This document shows positions 1 to 8,118 of a DNA stretch of 64,000 bases, piece by piece. Source of the stretch: Tianweitania populi (GTDB lineage Bacteria; Pseudomonadota; Alphaproteobacteria; Rhizobiales; Rhizobiaceae). The first letter of the stretch is position 1. Each line of letters opens with the position of its first letter. The notes under the pieces are model-generated. The model was not told where the DNA came from. It ran no database searches and saw only the letters and a list, made by a program, of their open reading frames with translations. The stretch spans positions 1,736,001 to 1,800,000 of the forward strand of contig NZ_BMZQ01000001.1 in the NCBI RefSeq assembly GCF_014652875.1, in the 5' to 3' direction. The position numbers were made by a program, and so were the translations under genes.

Positions 1-894
1 CGGATCGCGGATCCAGCGGTCGGTTTCCTTGCGCATGACCTTCAGCACATCGGCCGGATCCATCGCCACCCAGCCATAGCCCTCGAGCCAGGTTTCGGCG
101 CGGCAATGCTGCGCGCTCGTCACATCCGGCGAACTGGCGCCGACCTGGCTATAGCCGAACTCGGAAGCCGCCAAGCGCACTCCATAAATGTCACGCGCCG
201 GCACGCCCGAAGCGCGCGCCAAGCCGACGAACAAGCCGTTGAGGTCGGCGCATTTGCCGCCCGGCGTCGCACTGGCCAGAAGCGCCTTCAAATCGCCGGA
301 ACCGCAGCCGGGCGTATCCACGTTGCGGAAACACGACGCCACGATCCAGTTGTAGATCGCGCGAACCTTCTCGACATCGGTTGTTGCACCGGCCGTCACG
401 CGCCGCGCCGTTTCAGCGACAATGCCGTCGAGCGGCGCGATGCTGCTCGAGGCAAGCGCCTCCTTGAGCACAGCCGGATCTTCATGCACATCGCTCTTCT
501 TCGACCAGTCGATCGTGCGATTGCGCGTTTCCACCCGCGTCGTGACCTCGACCTTGCGGTCGGTCTGCGCGGCGTCGAACCTGGCATGGAGCATGCTGGC
601 GCCTGTTGCCGGGTCGGTCACGACTTCCGCGCTCGCGGCATTGCCGGTCCACTTTGTACCAAGCGTGCGCTGCCACGGCGTATCGACCGAGGGGATCGGG
701 AGCCAAACGGAGGTCGCGCCGCCGTCCGGCGGGGTAACGGAGGTGCTGAGATCGAAGCCGCGCCAATCGGAAGCCTGCGGAGCATAGTGGCGATAGGCGG
801 ACTGCGCGGCAGCCAGAACCAGGCGCGGCATCGCAACCATCGCGGCTGCGGCGACACCAAGCTTCAAGACCGCACGACGGGATGTCAGGGGCAT
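1..894 (-). CDS. Tat-exported transglutaminase-like protein (C-terminus beyond window)
   Basis: A frame of 298 codons is open from an ATG at 894 to the window edge, so the C-terminus is missing. The N-terminus has a twin-arginine signal (TSRRAVLKLG followed by an Ala-rich hydrophobic stretch), so export in folded form is likely. The C-terminal half carries the transglutaminase-like core: a Cys in GGKCADLNG (C215), a His in AQHCRAETW (H263) and an Asp in GWVAMDPADV (D279), which fits the Cys-His-Asp triad order. Such proteins act as cysteine peptidases or amide-bond enzymes; the substrate is unknown. A purine-rich stretch (GAGGAGAG) precedes the ATG. The family call is solid, the function is not. 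Confidence 0.85.
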   Translation of the reverse strand, partial: MPLTSRRAVLKLGVAAAAMVAMPRLVLAAAQSAYRHYAPQASDWRGFDLSTSVTPPDGGATSVWLPIPSVDTPWQRTLGTKWTGNAASAEVVTDPATGASMLHARFDAAQTDRKVEVTTRVETRNRTIDWSKKSDVHEDPAVLKEALASSSIAPLDGIVAETARRVTAGATTDVEKVRAIYNWIVASCFRNVDTPGCGSGDLKALLASATPGGKCADLNGLFVGLARASGVPARDIYGVRLAASEFGYSQVGASSPDVTSAQHCRAETWLEGYGWVAMDPADVLKVMRKETDRWIRDP

Positions 895-1096
895 TCATCT
901 CTCCTCAGAGCTGGGTCGGGCAGCAAAGTGCATGGTGCACCTGCGCCGCGACAGGTCATTGCACCCTGTCTAATACGACGGCACCGCCGCCGCCACCTCA
1001 TTTCGGGTGCCGCACTGTCACGTCAGGAGGATGCAGCTGTGGTGGGATCGGTTGATGACCCTGTGCATTGCTGAACACAACCCGAAGGAGCACATC

Positions 1097-1339
1097 ATGG
1101 CGCTGTCCGACAAAGCCCTATCCATTCTGACTTTCGCCGCCTACCACCAGCTGTCCAGCGGCATGATCGTTCGCGATGTCGTTCTGGAAGATGATGCCGG
1201 TCACAAGGCCGAACCCGAAGGCGTGAAAGAGTTGAGCGATGCCGGGCTGCTCGAAGCCAACGGCAAGCGCGGCACGCTGACTGACGAAGGCGAGACCATG
1301 CTGGAAAAAGTCATTGCCGCAATCAAGGGCGCAGGCTGA
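1097..1339 (+). CDS. 80-aa conserved-looking protein, possible winged-helix fold
   Basis: The ATG at 1097 has an AAGGAG ribosome site about 7 nt upstream, so I prefer it over an earlier in-frame start. The product is short and acidic, starting MALSDKALSILTF. Its second half (ELSDAGLLEANGKRGTLTDEG) resembles the recognition helix and wing of small winged-helix proteins, but this is only a visual likeness. It stands alone between a leftward transglutaminase-like gene and small leftward genes. I do not recognise a named family. Confidence 0.6.
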   Translation: MALSDKALSILTFAAYHQLSSGMIVRDVVLEDDAGHKAEPEGVKELSDAGLLEANGKRGTLTDEGETMLEKVIAAIKGAG

Positions 1340-1477
1340 TCCGCTGATCTAACGCGAAAAACCATCCTGCTGTGTCTGCCAGGCCGTCCACGCCTCTTGC
1401 ACCCGGCCACCAAGCGCCGGGGTCAAGCCGCACGCCTTGTAGAGCGAACGGCTGCCCCGCACCGCCGGCGCTTTGTA

Positions 1478-1666
1478 TTAAATGTCTTGCGCCAGTCGGT
1501 TGAGATAGAACCGGCCCTGCTTTTCAAACAAGCGCCGCTCTTCCTCGTTAAGCGCGATCAGGACGAGATAATCTACGGCGCTGTGGCTGCAAAAGACGTT
1601 CAGATAAAGAACGCACTCGTCTTCAAGGAGGAGCCAGAGATACGGCTCTTCGTCCAGAACAATCAT
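1478..1666 (-). CDS. 62-aa hypothetical protein
   Basis: I chose the ATG at 1666 (MIVLDEEPYLW) because GAGG lies just upstream; a TTG six codons earlier is an alternative start. The protein is hydrophobic in its first half (YLWLLLEDECVLYLNVF) and ends with a charged segment (EEERRLFEKQGRFYLNRL). It has the composition of a real small protein rather than a shadow frame, but no family is recognised. It begins just past the terminator hairpin of the upstream 52-aa gene, so a read-through or separate promoter is needed. Confidence 0.5.
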   Translation of the reverse strand: MIVLDEEPYLWLLLEDECVLYLNVFCSHSAVDYLVLIALNEEERRLFEKQGRFYLNRLAQDI

Positions 1667-1686
1667 CGGCCCTCGATCAGGCAAGC

Positions 1687-1719
1687 AAAAAGCCCGGCTG
1701 GATTTCTCCAGGCCGGGCT
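1687..1719 (-). terminator. Rho-independent terminator after the 52-aa gene
   Basis: On the minus strand the arm AGCCCGGCCTGG pairs with CCAGCCGGGCT around a short loop, followed at once by a run of T. It lies 8 nt beyond the stop codon of the small gene at 1727-1885. Confidence 0.8.
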
Positions 1720-1726
1720 GTCTAGT

Positions 1727-1885
1727 TTATTCCGCGTCGCTTGCAGCCGTTGCGGCATCGCCTGCAGCATCGTCCTTGGGCTTATCCCGCGAATTTGCCT
1801 TTGCGGCCAGCTTTTCAGCCTTCTTAGCGGCTTTCTGCAGCTCGCGTTGCCGCTTTTCGAAGTCATAGTTCGGTGTCTTGGCCAT
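1727..1885 (-). CDS. 52-aa Lys/Ala-rich small protein
   Basis: The ATG at 1885 opens a 52-codon frame starting MAKTPNYDFEKRQRELQ and running into a Lys/Ala-rich helix (KAAKKAEKLAAKA), then a short acidic, Ala-rich tail. Similar small coiled proteins with the MAKTPNYDFEKRQRE start are familiar to me from rhizobial genomes, with no known function. A strong terminator lies just beyond the stop, which supports a real gene. It is likely cytosolic, as no signal or membrane segment is visible. Confidence 0.7.
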   Translation of the reverse strand: MAKTPNYDFEKRQRELQKAAKKAEKLAAKANSRDKPKDDAAGDAATAASDAE

Positions 1886-1913
1886 ACGCGCCCCTCTTTA
1901 TAACAGTTATACC

Positions 1914-2084
1914 TTAAACGCCGCGCGCCGCCATATAGGTGTCGAGCTTCTTGCGGGATGGTCCGTAGCGCTTGATGATCGTCTTTGCTTCGCTGACCGG
2001 CACGCCGAACTTGGCGGCAAAGGCTGCGGCCTCGTAGGTGTCGGTGCCCTTTTGATCGGTCTTGCCTGCTGAATTGGCTGTCAT
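1914..2084 (-). CDS. 56-aa DUF3606-like small protein
   Basis: The ATG at 2084 follows an AGGAGGC ribosome site with 6 nt spacing, so the in-frame start six codons earlier is unlikely. The core, FAAKFGVPVSEAKTIIKRYG, resembles the short helix-turn-helix-like pattern of DUF3606 proteins, followed by SRKKLDTYMAARG. Function is unknown. It lies beside the 52-aa gene on the same strand with only 28 nt between, so the two may share a transcript. Confidence 0.65.
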   Translation of the reverse strand: MTANSAGKTDQKGTDTYEAAAFAAKFGVPVSEAKTIIKRYGPSRKKLDTYMAARGV

Positions 2085-2311
2085 TGTTGTGCCTCCTGGC
2101 ATCGAGCGACTCAGATGATCTCGGCTCGGTCGAGCCTATCGGAGCTCGAACCGGTGCCGCAGTCGCCGCTTCATTCTTGTGTAGATAGGCATCATAGCAT
2201 CATTTTGCAGCGCGGTGCTGAACAATCGCACAGCCGGCGAACAAGCCGTGCCGATAACGCTGCTTGGTTGAGCTAAGCGCACGACTCTCATATCTGAAGC
2301 GGACGCTGACG

Positions 2312-3193
2312 ATGTTTCGCTCCTTCATCCAGGCGGGCTTTGAATGCGGCCGCCTCGAATGGCAGAAGAACTTCTGCCTTCTGTCCGGCTCGCGTCATCT
2401 GCCCGAACAGGACATGGCCGCCCATTACGCCATCGTCAAAGCGCATGGCATCCGCACGGTGCGCGACGGCCTGCCCTGGTGGCTGCCCATGGAGCCGCGG
2501 CTGCAATGCGCGCGCAATGCCGGCCTCGAAGTCATCTGGGACCTCAACCATTACTGGCGCCATCCCGATCCCGTCGGCTATGCCGAGCGGGTCGCACAGG
2601 CCGTCCAGACCGTGGTGCCGGATCAGACCTTTTGGTGCTGCTTCAACGAACTCAGCTTCCACCCCCGCATGGTGCCGGGCGAGAGCTTCGATTATGTCGT
2701 CGAGCAATCGCGCACCATCCTCTCGATCCTCAAGAACAGCCTACCCGATGTCCGGCTGGTCACGGCCGAGCCCGCCCATCTTCCGCACGAGATCGGCGCT
2801 CATGCGCTGGCTGACTGCGCGGATGTTATCGGCATCAACGTCTATCCGCACGAACTCAAGCGCGACATCAGCCGCTCATTGAAGGATGTGGCGGCGCGCT
2901 ATGGCAAGCCGGTGATGATCGCCGAAACCGGCCTGCATCACGGCCATCATCGCCGCTGGAAAGGCATCAACGACAAGGGGCATTGGCTCGAAACCGTGCT
3001 CGACGCCGTGGCGCGCTCCAAGGTCCACGTCATGGGCATCTGCCTCTACCCGATCGTCAACGCGCCCGCCTGGAACGCGCCGCATCGCCGCCGGTGGGAT
3101 CACGGTCTGATCCGCGAAGATCTCAGCGTCGATCGAAGCCTGTCGGACGCCATCATGCGCGAAACAGGCGCTGATCGCTCACAGGCAGCCTGA
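2312..3193 (+). CDS. GH-A clan glycosidase-like TIM-barrel protein
   Basis: The product of 293 aa shows the two carboxylates of the GH-A barrel: the acid/base Glu in CFNELSF (E113) and the nucleophile Glu in MIAETG (E205). It matches the C-terminal domain of the 745-aa fusion at 38885-41122 in FRSFxQxGFEC, IRTVRDGLxW, VIWDLxHY and GICLYPxVN. There is no signal peptide, so it appears to be cytosolic. I chose the ATG at 2312 because the paralogue also begins its domain at FRSF; an upstream TTG at 2264 is possible. The substrate is unknown; the link to glycan genes is inferred from the paralogue only. Confidence 0.7.
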   Translation: MFRSFIQAGFECGRLEWQKNFCLLSGSRHLPEQDMAAHYAIVKAHGIRTVRDGLPWWLPMEPRLQCARNAGLEVIWDLNHYWRHPDPVGYAERVAQAVQTVVPDQTFWCCFNELSFHPRMVPGESFDYVVEQSRTILSILKNSLPDVRLVTAEPAHLPHEIGAHALADCADVIGINVYPHELKRDISRSLKDVAARYGKPVMIAETGLHHGHHRRWKGINDKGHWLETVLDAVARSKVHVMGICLYPIVNAPAWNAPHRRRWDHGLIREDLSVDRSLSDAIMRETGADRSQAA

Positions 3194-3208
3194 TTCAGCC
3201 CGACTCGC

Positions 3209-4432
3209 CTACTGAAGTTCGTCGGCCACCGCATCGAAGAACAGATACGGGTCGATCGGCTCCTTGTCGGTCGGCTTCGGCTGCGCACCGAAGGTCACCA
3301 CCACAACGTTCTTGGCGGGATTGATGTAGATGTTCTGGCCCTGGATGCCGATCGCGCCATACGCGCCGTCCTTCATGGAACCCGGCGTCCAACCGGTCCA
3401 CCACATATAACCGTAGTCCAGCTTCTCGCCATTCTTCAGCGTGGTCGGCTGCGAAGCCTCCTTCACCCAACCGTCCGGCAGGATCGAAGAACCACCGATG
3501 GTGCCATTCTCCAGGAAGAACTGCCCGAAGCGGGCATAATCGCGCAGAGTCGCGCTGATGCCGCTGCCGCCGATCTCGACGCCATCGGGAGAATCCAGCC
3601 ACCAGGTCGCGTCGGATTCCATGCCGTAAGGCTGCCAGATCTTTTCCGACAGATAATCCGCCAGCGGCTTCTTCACCGCGCCGCGCACGATTTCGCCCAG
3701 CACCTGCGTTTCGCCTGTCGAATAGGTGTTCACCGTTCCCCGCTCGGCAGCGCGCGGCAGGCTCGCCATCAGCTTCATCGCCGATCCCGGTTCTTGGGCA
3801 ATCTGCGCCTTCAACAGCGCTCGGCGGTCGGACTGGGGATCGGTATAGGTCTCGTTCCATTTGACGCCGGACGACATCATCAGCACGTCCTTCACCGTCA
3901 CGCCCTCATAAGCGCTGCCTTTCAGCGCTGGGACGTAATCCACCACCTGCGCATCCAATCCGGATATCAGCCCGTCCTTGATCGCGATTGCCGCGAGTGT
4001 CGAGGTGATCGACATCGACATCCACCGCGTTTGTTCGGTGTTGCCGCGCTGGTAGGTCTCGTAGGCGATCTTGCCGTCCTTCAGAACGAGCATCGCCGTG
4101 ATGCTGTCCAGCGCCATGAAGTCGTAGAGGTCGTAAGACTTGCCTTCGACATCGAACTTGACGTTGGTCAGCGGCTCGTCGGCGCGCTCGAATTTATGCA
4201 CCTTTCCGCCGGCCTTGATCGTGTGGGTCGGAAACAGCCGATCGATATTGCGGAAGGTCGCAACCGCATCGTCCGGCAGCAGCGCGCCATCATAGATTTG
4301 CTCGACCGTGCCGATCTTCTCGTCCGCATGCGGATTCGGCGCGGCCTGCGCGAAGGCGCCTCCAGCGCTACCGAGCAACAACAAACCGATCAGCATCGGC
4401 CGTGATTTCTTGAGTGTTGAACGGTTGCGCAT
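3209..4432 (-). CDS. Class C beta-lactamase-like serine hydrolase lacking its SxxK motif
   Basis: This 407-aa protein has an N-terminal signal peptide (MLIGLLLLGSAGGAFAQA) and the beta-lactamase/esterase fold marks NTYSTGETQ (catalytic Tyr region) and GAIGIQGQNIYINP. The ATG at 4432 follows an AAGGGGGA ribosome site. Relatives as I recall them read RWxSMSxAKSITSTL at the active-site Ser, but here the sequence is RWMSMSITSTL, four residues shorter. The catalytic Ser and Lys therefore seem to be absent, by a clean 12-nt loss. If so the protein is a secreted pseudoenzyme or a damaged gene that is still open. Confidence 0.8.
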   Translation of the reverse strand: MRNRSTLKKSRPMLIGLLLLGSAGGAFAQAAPNPHADEKIGTVEQIYDGALLPDDAVATFRNIDRLFPTHTIKAGGKVHKFERADEPLTNVKFDVEGKSYDLYDFMALDSITAMLVLKDGKIAYETYQRGNTEQTRWMSMSITSTLAAIAIKDGLISGLDAQVVDYVPALKGSAYEGVTVKDVLMMSSGVKWNETYTDPQSDRRALLKAQIAQEPGSAMKLMASLPRAAERGTVNTYSTGETQVLGEIVRGAVKKPLADYLSEKIWQPYGMESDATWWLDSPDGVEIGGSGISATLRDYARFGQFFLENGTIGGSSILPDGWVKEASQPTTLKNGEKLDYGYMWWTGWTPGSMKDGAYGAIGIQGQNIYINPAKNVVVVTFGAQPKPTDKEPIDPYLFFDAVADELQ

Positions 4433-4582
4433 CGTGTCCCCCTTGATGTTCCGCCATGTTGGCGAAACACGCATTTCTTGACAAGCCAAACGCGCGTTTT
4501 GTGCTGCCACTCACCCAAGTCGCGCTGCGATACGACCGTGCAACGAGGGGTCGCGCCTAGTTTCCGGCGCGACCGATGGTGC

Positions 4583-5782
4583 TCAGAAGAACGCCTGCAG
4601 CCCGGTTTGCGCCCGGCCGAGGATCAGCGCATGAACGTCATGCGTGCCCTCATAGGTGTTCACCGTTTCCAGGTTCTGCGCATGACGCATGATGTGGTAG
4701 CCGATCTGGATACCGTTGCCGCCATGCATGTCGCGAGCTTGGCGGGCAATATCGAGCGCCTTGCCACAATTGTTGCGCTTGACGATGGAGATCATTTCCG
4801 GCGCCATCTTGCCTTCGTCCATCAAGCGGCCGACCCGCAACGAACCCTGTAGGCCAAGCGCGATTTCGGTCTGCATGTCCGCGAGCTTCTTCTGGAACAG
4901 CTGCGTTTGCGCCAGCGGCTTGTTGAACTGCTTGCGGTCGAGACCATACTGACGCGCGCGGTGCCAGCAGTCTTCCGCAGCCCCCATCGTGCCCCAGGAA
5001 ATGCCATAACGCGCCCGGTTCAGACAGCCGAACGGACCCTTCAGACCGGACACGTTGGGCAGCAGCGCGTCTTCGCCGACTTCCACGCCTTCCATCACGA
5101 TCTCGCCGGTGATCGAAGCCCGCAACGAAAGCTTGCCCTCGATCTTCGGCGCCGACAGCCCCTTCATGCCTTTTTCCAGCACAAAGCCGCGGATGGCATT
5201 ATCATGCGCGGCCGACTTCGCCCAAACCACGAAAACGTCGGCAATTGGCGAGTTGGAGATCCACATCTTGGAGCCGGACAGGCGATAACCGCCGTCGATC
5301 TTCTCCGCACGCGTCTTCATGCCGCCGGGATCAGAGCCCGCATCCGGCTCGGTCAAACCGAAACAGCCGATCCACTCGCCGGATGCGAGCTTCGGCAGAT
5401 ACTTCTTGCGCTGTTCTTCCGAGCCATAAGCGTGGATCGGATACATCACGAGCGAAGACTGCACGCTCATCATCGAGCGGTAACCGGAATCGACGCGCTC
5501 GACCTCGCGCGCGACCAGACCATACGACACGTAGCCGGCGCCAACGCCGCCATATTCTTCCGGGATCGTCACGCCGAGCAGGCCGGCCTCACCCATCTCG
5601 CGAAAGATCTCGGGGTCGGTCGTTTCGTCGAGATAAGCGCGCTCGATGCGCGGCGCGAGCTTGTCGGCGGCAAAAGACGCCGCGGAGTCGCGGATCATCC
5701 GCTCTTCTTCCGTCAGCTGATCCTCGAGAAGGAATGGGTCCGACCAGTTGAACGCGGCCGTTTTGGCTGAAATGTTCGACAT
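4583..5782 (-). CDS. gcdH: Glutaryl-CoA dehydrogenase
   Basis: A 399-aa acyl-CoA dehydrogenase whose closest likeness is GcdH, which oxidises and decarboxylates glutaryl-CoA to crotonyl-CoA with FAD in lysine, hydroxylysine and tryptophan breakdown. Seen are the flavin/acyl-CoA motifs [16 protein letters not shown] and [18 protein letters not shown], and the catalytic Glu in [14 protein letters not shown] (E378). Length and start ([17 protein letters not shown]) fit the family. The gene is divergent from a LysR regulator 130 nt away, which is a common arrangement for gcdH and probably controls it. Confidence 0.92.
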   Translation of the reverse strand: MSNISAKTAAFNWSDPFLLEDQLTEEERMIRDSAASFAADKLAPRIERAYLDETTDPEIFREMGEAGLLGVTIPEEYGGVGAGYVSYGLVAREVERVDSGYRSMMSVQSSLVMYPIHAYGSEEQRKKYLPKLASGEWIGCFGLTEPDAGSDPGGMKTRAEKIDGGYRLSGSKMWISNSPIADVFVVWAKSAAHDNAIRGFVLEKGMKGLSAPKIEGKLSLRASITGEIVMEGVEVGEDALLPNVSGLKGPFGCLNRARYGISWGTMGAAEDCWHRARQYGLDRKQFNKPLAQTQLFQKKLADMQTEIALGLQGSLRVGRLMDEGKMAPEMISIVKRNNCGKALDIARQARDMHGGNGIQIGYHIMRHAQNLETVNTYEGTHDVHALILGRAQTGLQAFF

Positions 5783-5889
5783 AAACTGCTCCCATCAACG
5801 CAACACCATTCCGCTCTCACGGACGGCGCTAATCCAGATCATTCGCTAATGCTTTCCAAGGTAGGGGCAAAGCGCTATTTTTCCATGAC

Positions 5890-5906
5890 TTCATGCATCG
5901 AATGAA
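5890..5906. promoter_or_regulatory. Possible LysR-type binding site
   Basis: TTCAT and ATGAA form an inverted repeat around 7 nt, just upstream of the LysR start and within the shared gcdH promoter region. The position fits autoregulation. The repeat is short, so this is a weak call. Confidence 0.25.
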
Positions 5907-5912
5907 TGATCC

Positions 5913-6815
5913 ATGCGCGCGCGTCGCTTTATTCCCTCCCTTAGCCAGCTCCTCGCCTTTGAAGCGGTGGTGCGCCATCAATCCGTGACGATTGCCGCCA
6001 AGGAAATGAACCTGACGCAAAGCACGGTCACGCGCCTCCTGCAAAATCTCGAAGGCCAGATCGGCCAGCCGCTGTTCGTGCGCGAGCGCAAAAGGTTGGT
6101 CCCGACCGATGCCGCAAAAGCCTATTGCGCCGACGTTTCCGCTGCGCTGAACATGATCCAGCGCGCCAGCATGGGGCTGATGACCAATCCCGATGGCGGC
6201 GCCCTGTCGCTCGCCGTTCTGCCGACCTTCGGCACCCGCTGGCTCGCGCCGCGCCTAGCGCCCTTCCTGCAAGCCAATCCCGGCATCACGGTCAATCTGG
6301 CAACGCGCGTACAGCGCTTCAGCTTCGACACCGAAAGCTTCGATGCCGTGATCTTCTTCGGGCAGGCCAACTGGCTGCGCGCCAACCACATGAAGCTGTT
6401 CGACGAGCATCTGACAGCCTGCGCCTCGCCCGACTTCCTGCGCCGCCACCCAATCTCAACCGCAGCCGAACTCGCAAACCTGCCACTGCTCCAGCTCGAA
6501 ACACGCCCGACAGCCTGGAGCGCCTGGTTCGAAGGCCAGGGCGCCAATCCGCCTGCGAAATCAGGCATGTTGATGGATCAATTCTCCATGATGATCCAGG
6601 CCGCGATCTCCGGCCTGGGCATCGCCCTTCTGCCGGACTATCTCGCCTGGGCAGAAATCGCAGAAGGCCGCCTTCGTCCCGTGCTGCGTCCGAGCGTATC
6701 AGGCGCCGGAAGCTATTGGCTGGCTTGGCCCGAAGCCAAGGATCGCTATGGCCCCCTGCGTGCCTTCCGCAATTGGATGGCGCAAACGGAAGCGCCCGAG
6801 GAGGTCACGGCCTGA
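5913..6815 (+). CDS. LysR-family regulator, probably of gcdH
   Basis: A 300-aa LysR-type protein with the usual N-terminal winged helix (SLSQLLAFEAVVRHQSVTIA, then LTQSTVTRLLQNLE) and a C-terminal effector domain ending near AFRNWM. It is of the GcvA/AmpR-like group by its opening PSLSQLLAFEAV. It is divergent from gcdH, so the working assignment is activator of glutarate use. No good ribosome site is seen before the ATG, and the start could be a few codons different. Its 3' end nearly touches the convergent aminotransferase gene. Confidence 0.85.
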   Translation: MRARRFIPSLSQLLAFEAVVRHQSVTIAAKEMNLTQSTVTRLLQNLEGQIGQPLFVRERKRLVPTDAAKAYCADVSAALNMIQRASMGLMTNPDGGALSLAVLPTFGTRWLAPRLAPFLQANPGITVNLATRVQRFSFDTESFDAVIFFGQANWLRANHMKLFDEHLTACASPDFLRRHPISTAAELANLPLLQLETRPTAWSAWFEGQGANPPAKSGMLMDQFSMMIQAAISGLGIALLPDYLAWAEIAEGRLRPVLRPSVSGAGSYWLAWPEAKDRYGPLRAFRNWMAQTEAPEEVTA

Positions 6816-6825
6816 CCGCATCCGC

Positions 6826-8037
6826 TTACCGCCGCGTCGCATCCGCAATCACCGCCGCAGCCTGCTCGATCGCACCGCTGCCATGCGGGATATCAAGCGC
6901 CAGCAGACCGGCCTGCATCACGGCCAGCGCACCCAGCGTCATATGCGCATTGACATAACCCATATGCGCAAGCCGCAGATGATCGTGGTGGGCAGGCTCC
7001 GTCGGCAGCGCCATGCCGAGCCCGATGCCCAGCGTCAGCCCGGCATTGTCTTCGGCCCAACGACGCAAGCGAGCAGCTCCACCATTGCCGATGCGGATGG
7101 AGGTCACTGCGTGTGACCGCGCAGCAGGATCAGTGACGTTCAACCCGATCTCGCCGCCACCCGTACCCCAAGCATCCACGGCGGCCCAAACCGCGCGCGC
7201 CAGCGTCTGGTGGCGAGCAACAACGGCGTCGACACCTTCCTCAGTGATGAGGGCAAGCGCTTCCCGCAATCCGTAAAGCTGCTGCGCCGGGGCAGTGCCG
7301 GCAAAAGCCCTATAAAATTCCGGGCTGAAACAGCGCGTGCGCCAGTTCCAGTAAGGAGTCACGAGATCGGCCTTTTCCGAAACATCCTTCGCCTTATCCG
7401 AAAACCAGACGAAGCTCAGGCCGGGCGGCATCATCAACCCCTTCTGGCTGGCGCCGATCAGAACATCGACGTCCCATTGATCGAACCGGATCTCCTCGCA
7501 GGCCACCGAAGCGATCCCGTCTACCAGCAGCAGCGCCGGATGCCTTGCGCGATCAATCGCCGCGCGCACGGCGGCAATGTCGTTGCGCACCGTCGTCGCC
7601 GTATCCGTATGCGTCATCAGAACGGCACGGATCGTATGCGCGGTGTCCTGTTCCAGCGCACGCCCAATCTGATCTGGATCGATCGACCGGCCGCGCCCGA
7701 AATCGAGCGCATCGACTTCGATACCGAGGCCGCGCAAGCTAACCGCCCAGGTCTGCCCGAAATGGCCGGTGATCGCCGACAGGGCCTTGTCGCCGCGTGA
7801 AAACACGTTGCTGCTCACGGCCTCCCAGGCGCCATGGCCATTGGCGATATACACCGCGACATGCGCCGTCGTGCTTCCCACCACCGCGCGTAGATCGCGC
7901 AAAATGCCCGGATACATCTCGTGAAGCTCGCCTTCATAGATGTTGGGCGACGGCCGGTGCATGGCGGCCAGAACACGATCCGGCACAACGGTCGGTCCGG
8001 GAATGGCAACATAAGGACGTCCGGCAGCCAGGGTCAT
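6826..8037 (-). CDS. Class V aminotransferase (serine/alanine-glyoxylate type)
   Basis: The 403-aa product is a PLP enzyme of the alanine-/serine-glyoxylate aminotransferase group: VDGIASVACEE, then the Schiff-base Lys in LIGASQKGLMMPPGLSF. The ATG at 8037 has AGAAGAGAG upstream; a GTG three codons earlier has no spaced ribosome site. It is the last gene of the long leftward operon that starts with an IclR regulator, and presumably transaminates the compound imported by the ABC system, giving a keto acid or aldehyde acid. The amino donor cannot be told from the sequence. Confidence 0.85.
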   Translation of the reverse strand: MTLAAGRPYVAIPGPTVVPDRVLAAMHRPSPNIYEGELHEMYPGILRDLRAVVGSTTAHVAVYIANGHGAWEAVSSNVFSRGDKALSAITGHFGQTWAVSLRGLGIEVDALDFGRGRSIDPDQIGRALEQDTAHTIRAVLMTHTDTATTVRNDIAAVRAAIDRARHPALLLVDGIASVACEEIRFDQWDVDVLIGASQKGLMMPPGLSFVWFSDKAKDVSEKADLVTPYWNWRTRCFSPEFYRAFAGTAPAQQLYGLREALALITEEGVDAVVARHQTLARAVWAAVDAWGTGGGEIGLNVTDPAARSHAVTSIRIGNGGAARLRRWAEDNAGLTLGIGLGMALPTEPAHHDHLRLAHMGYVNAHMTLGALAVMQAGLLALDIPHGSGAIEQAAAVIADATRR

Positions 8038-8118
8038 GGCAGGCACTCTCTTCTATGATCCAAAGCGGTCATGCCGCGCCCCGCAAGGCACGGCAAGACG
8101 GTCATCACGGCTGCATGG

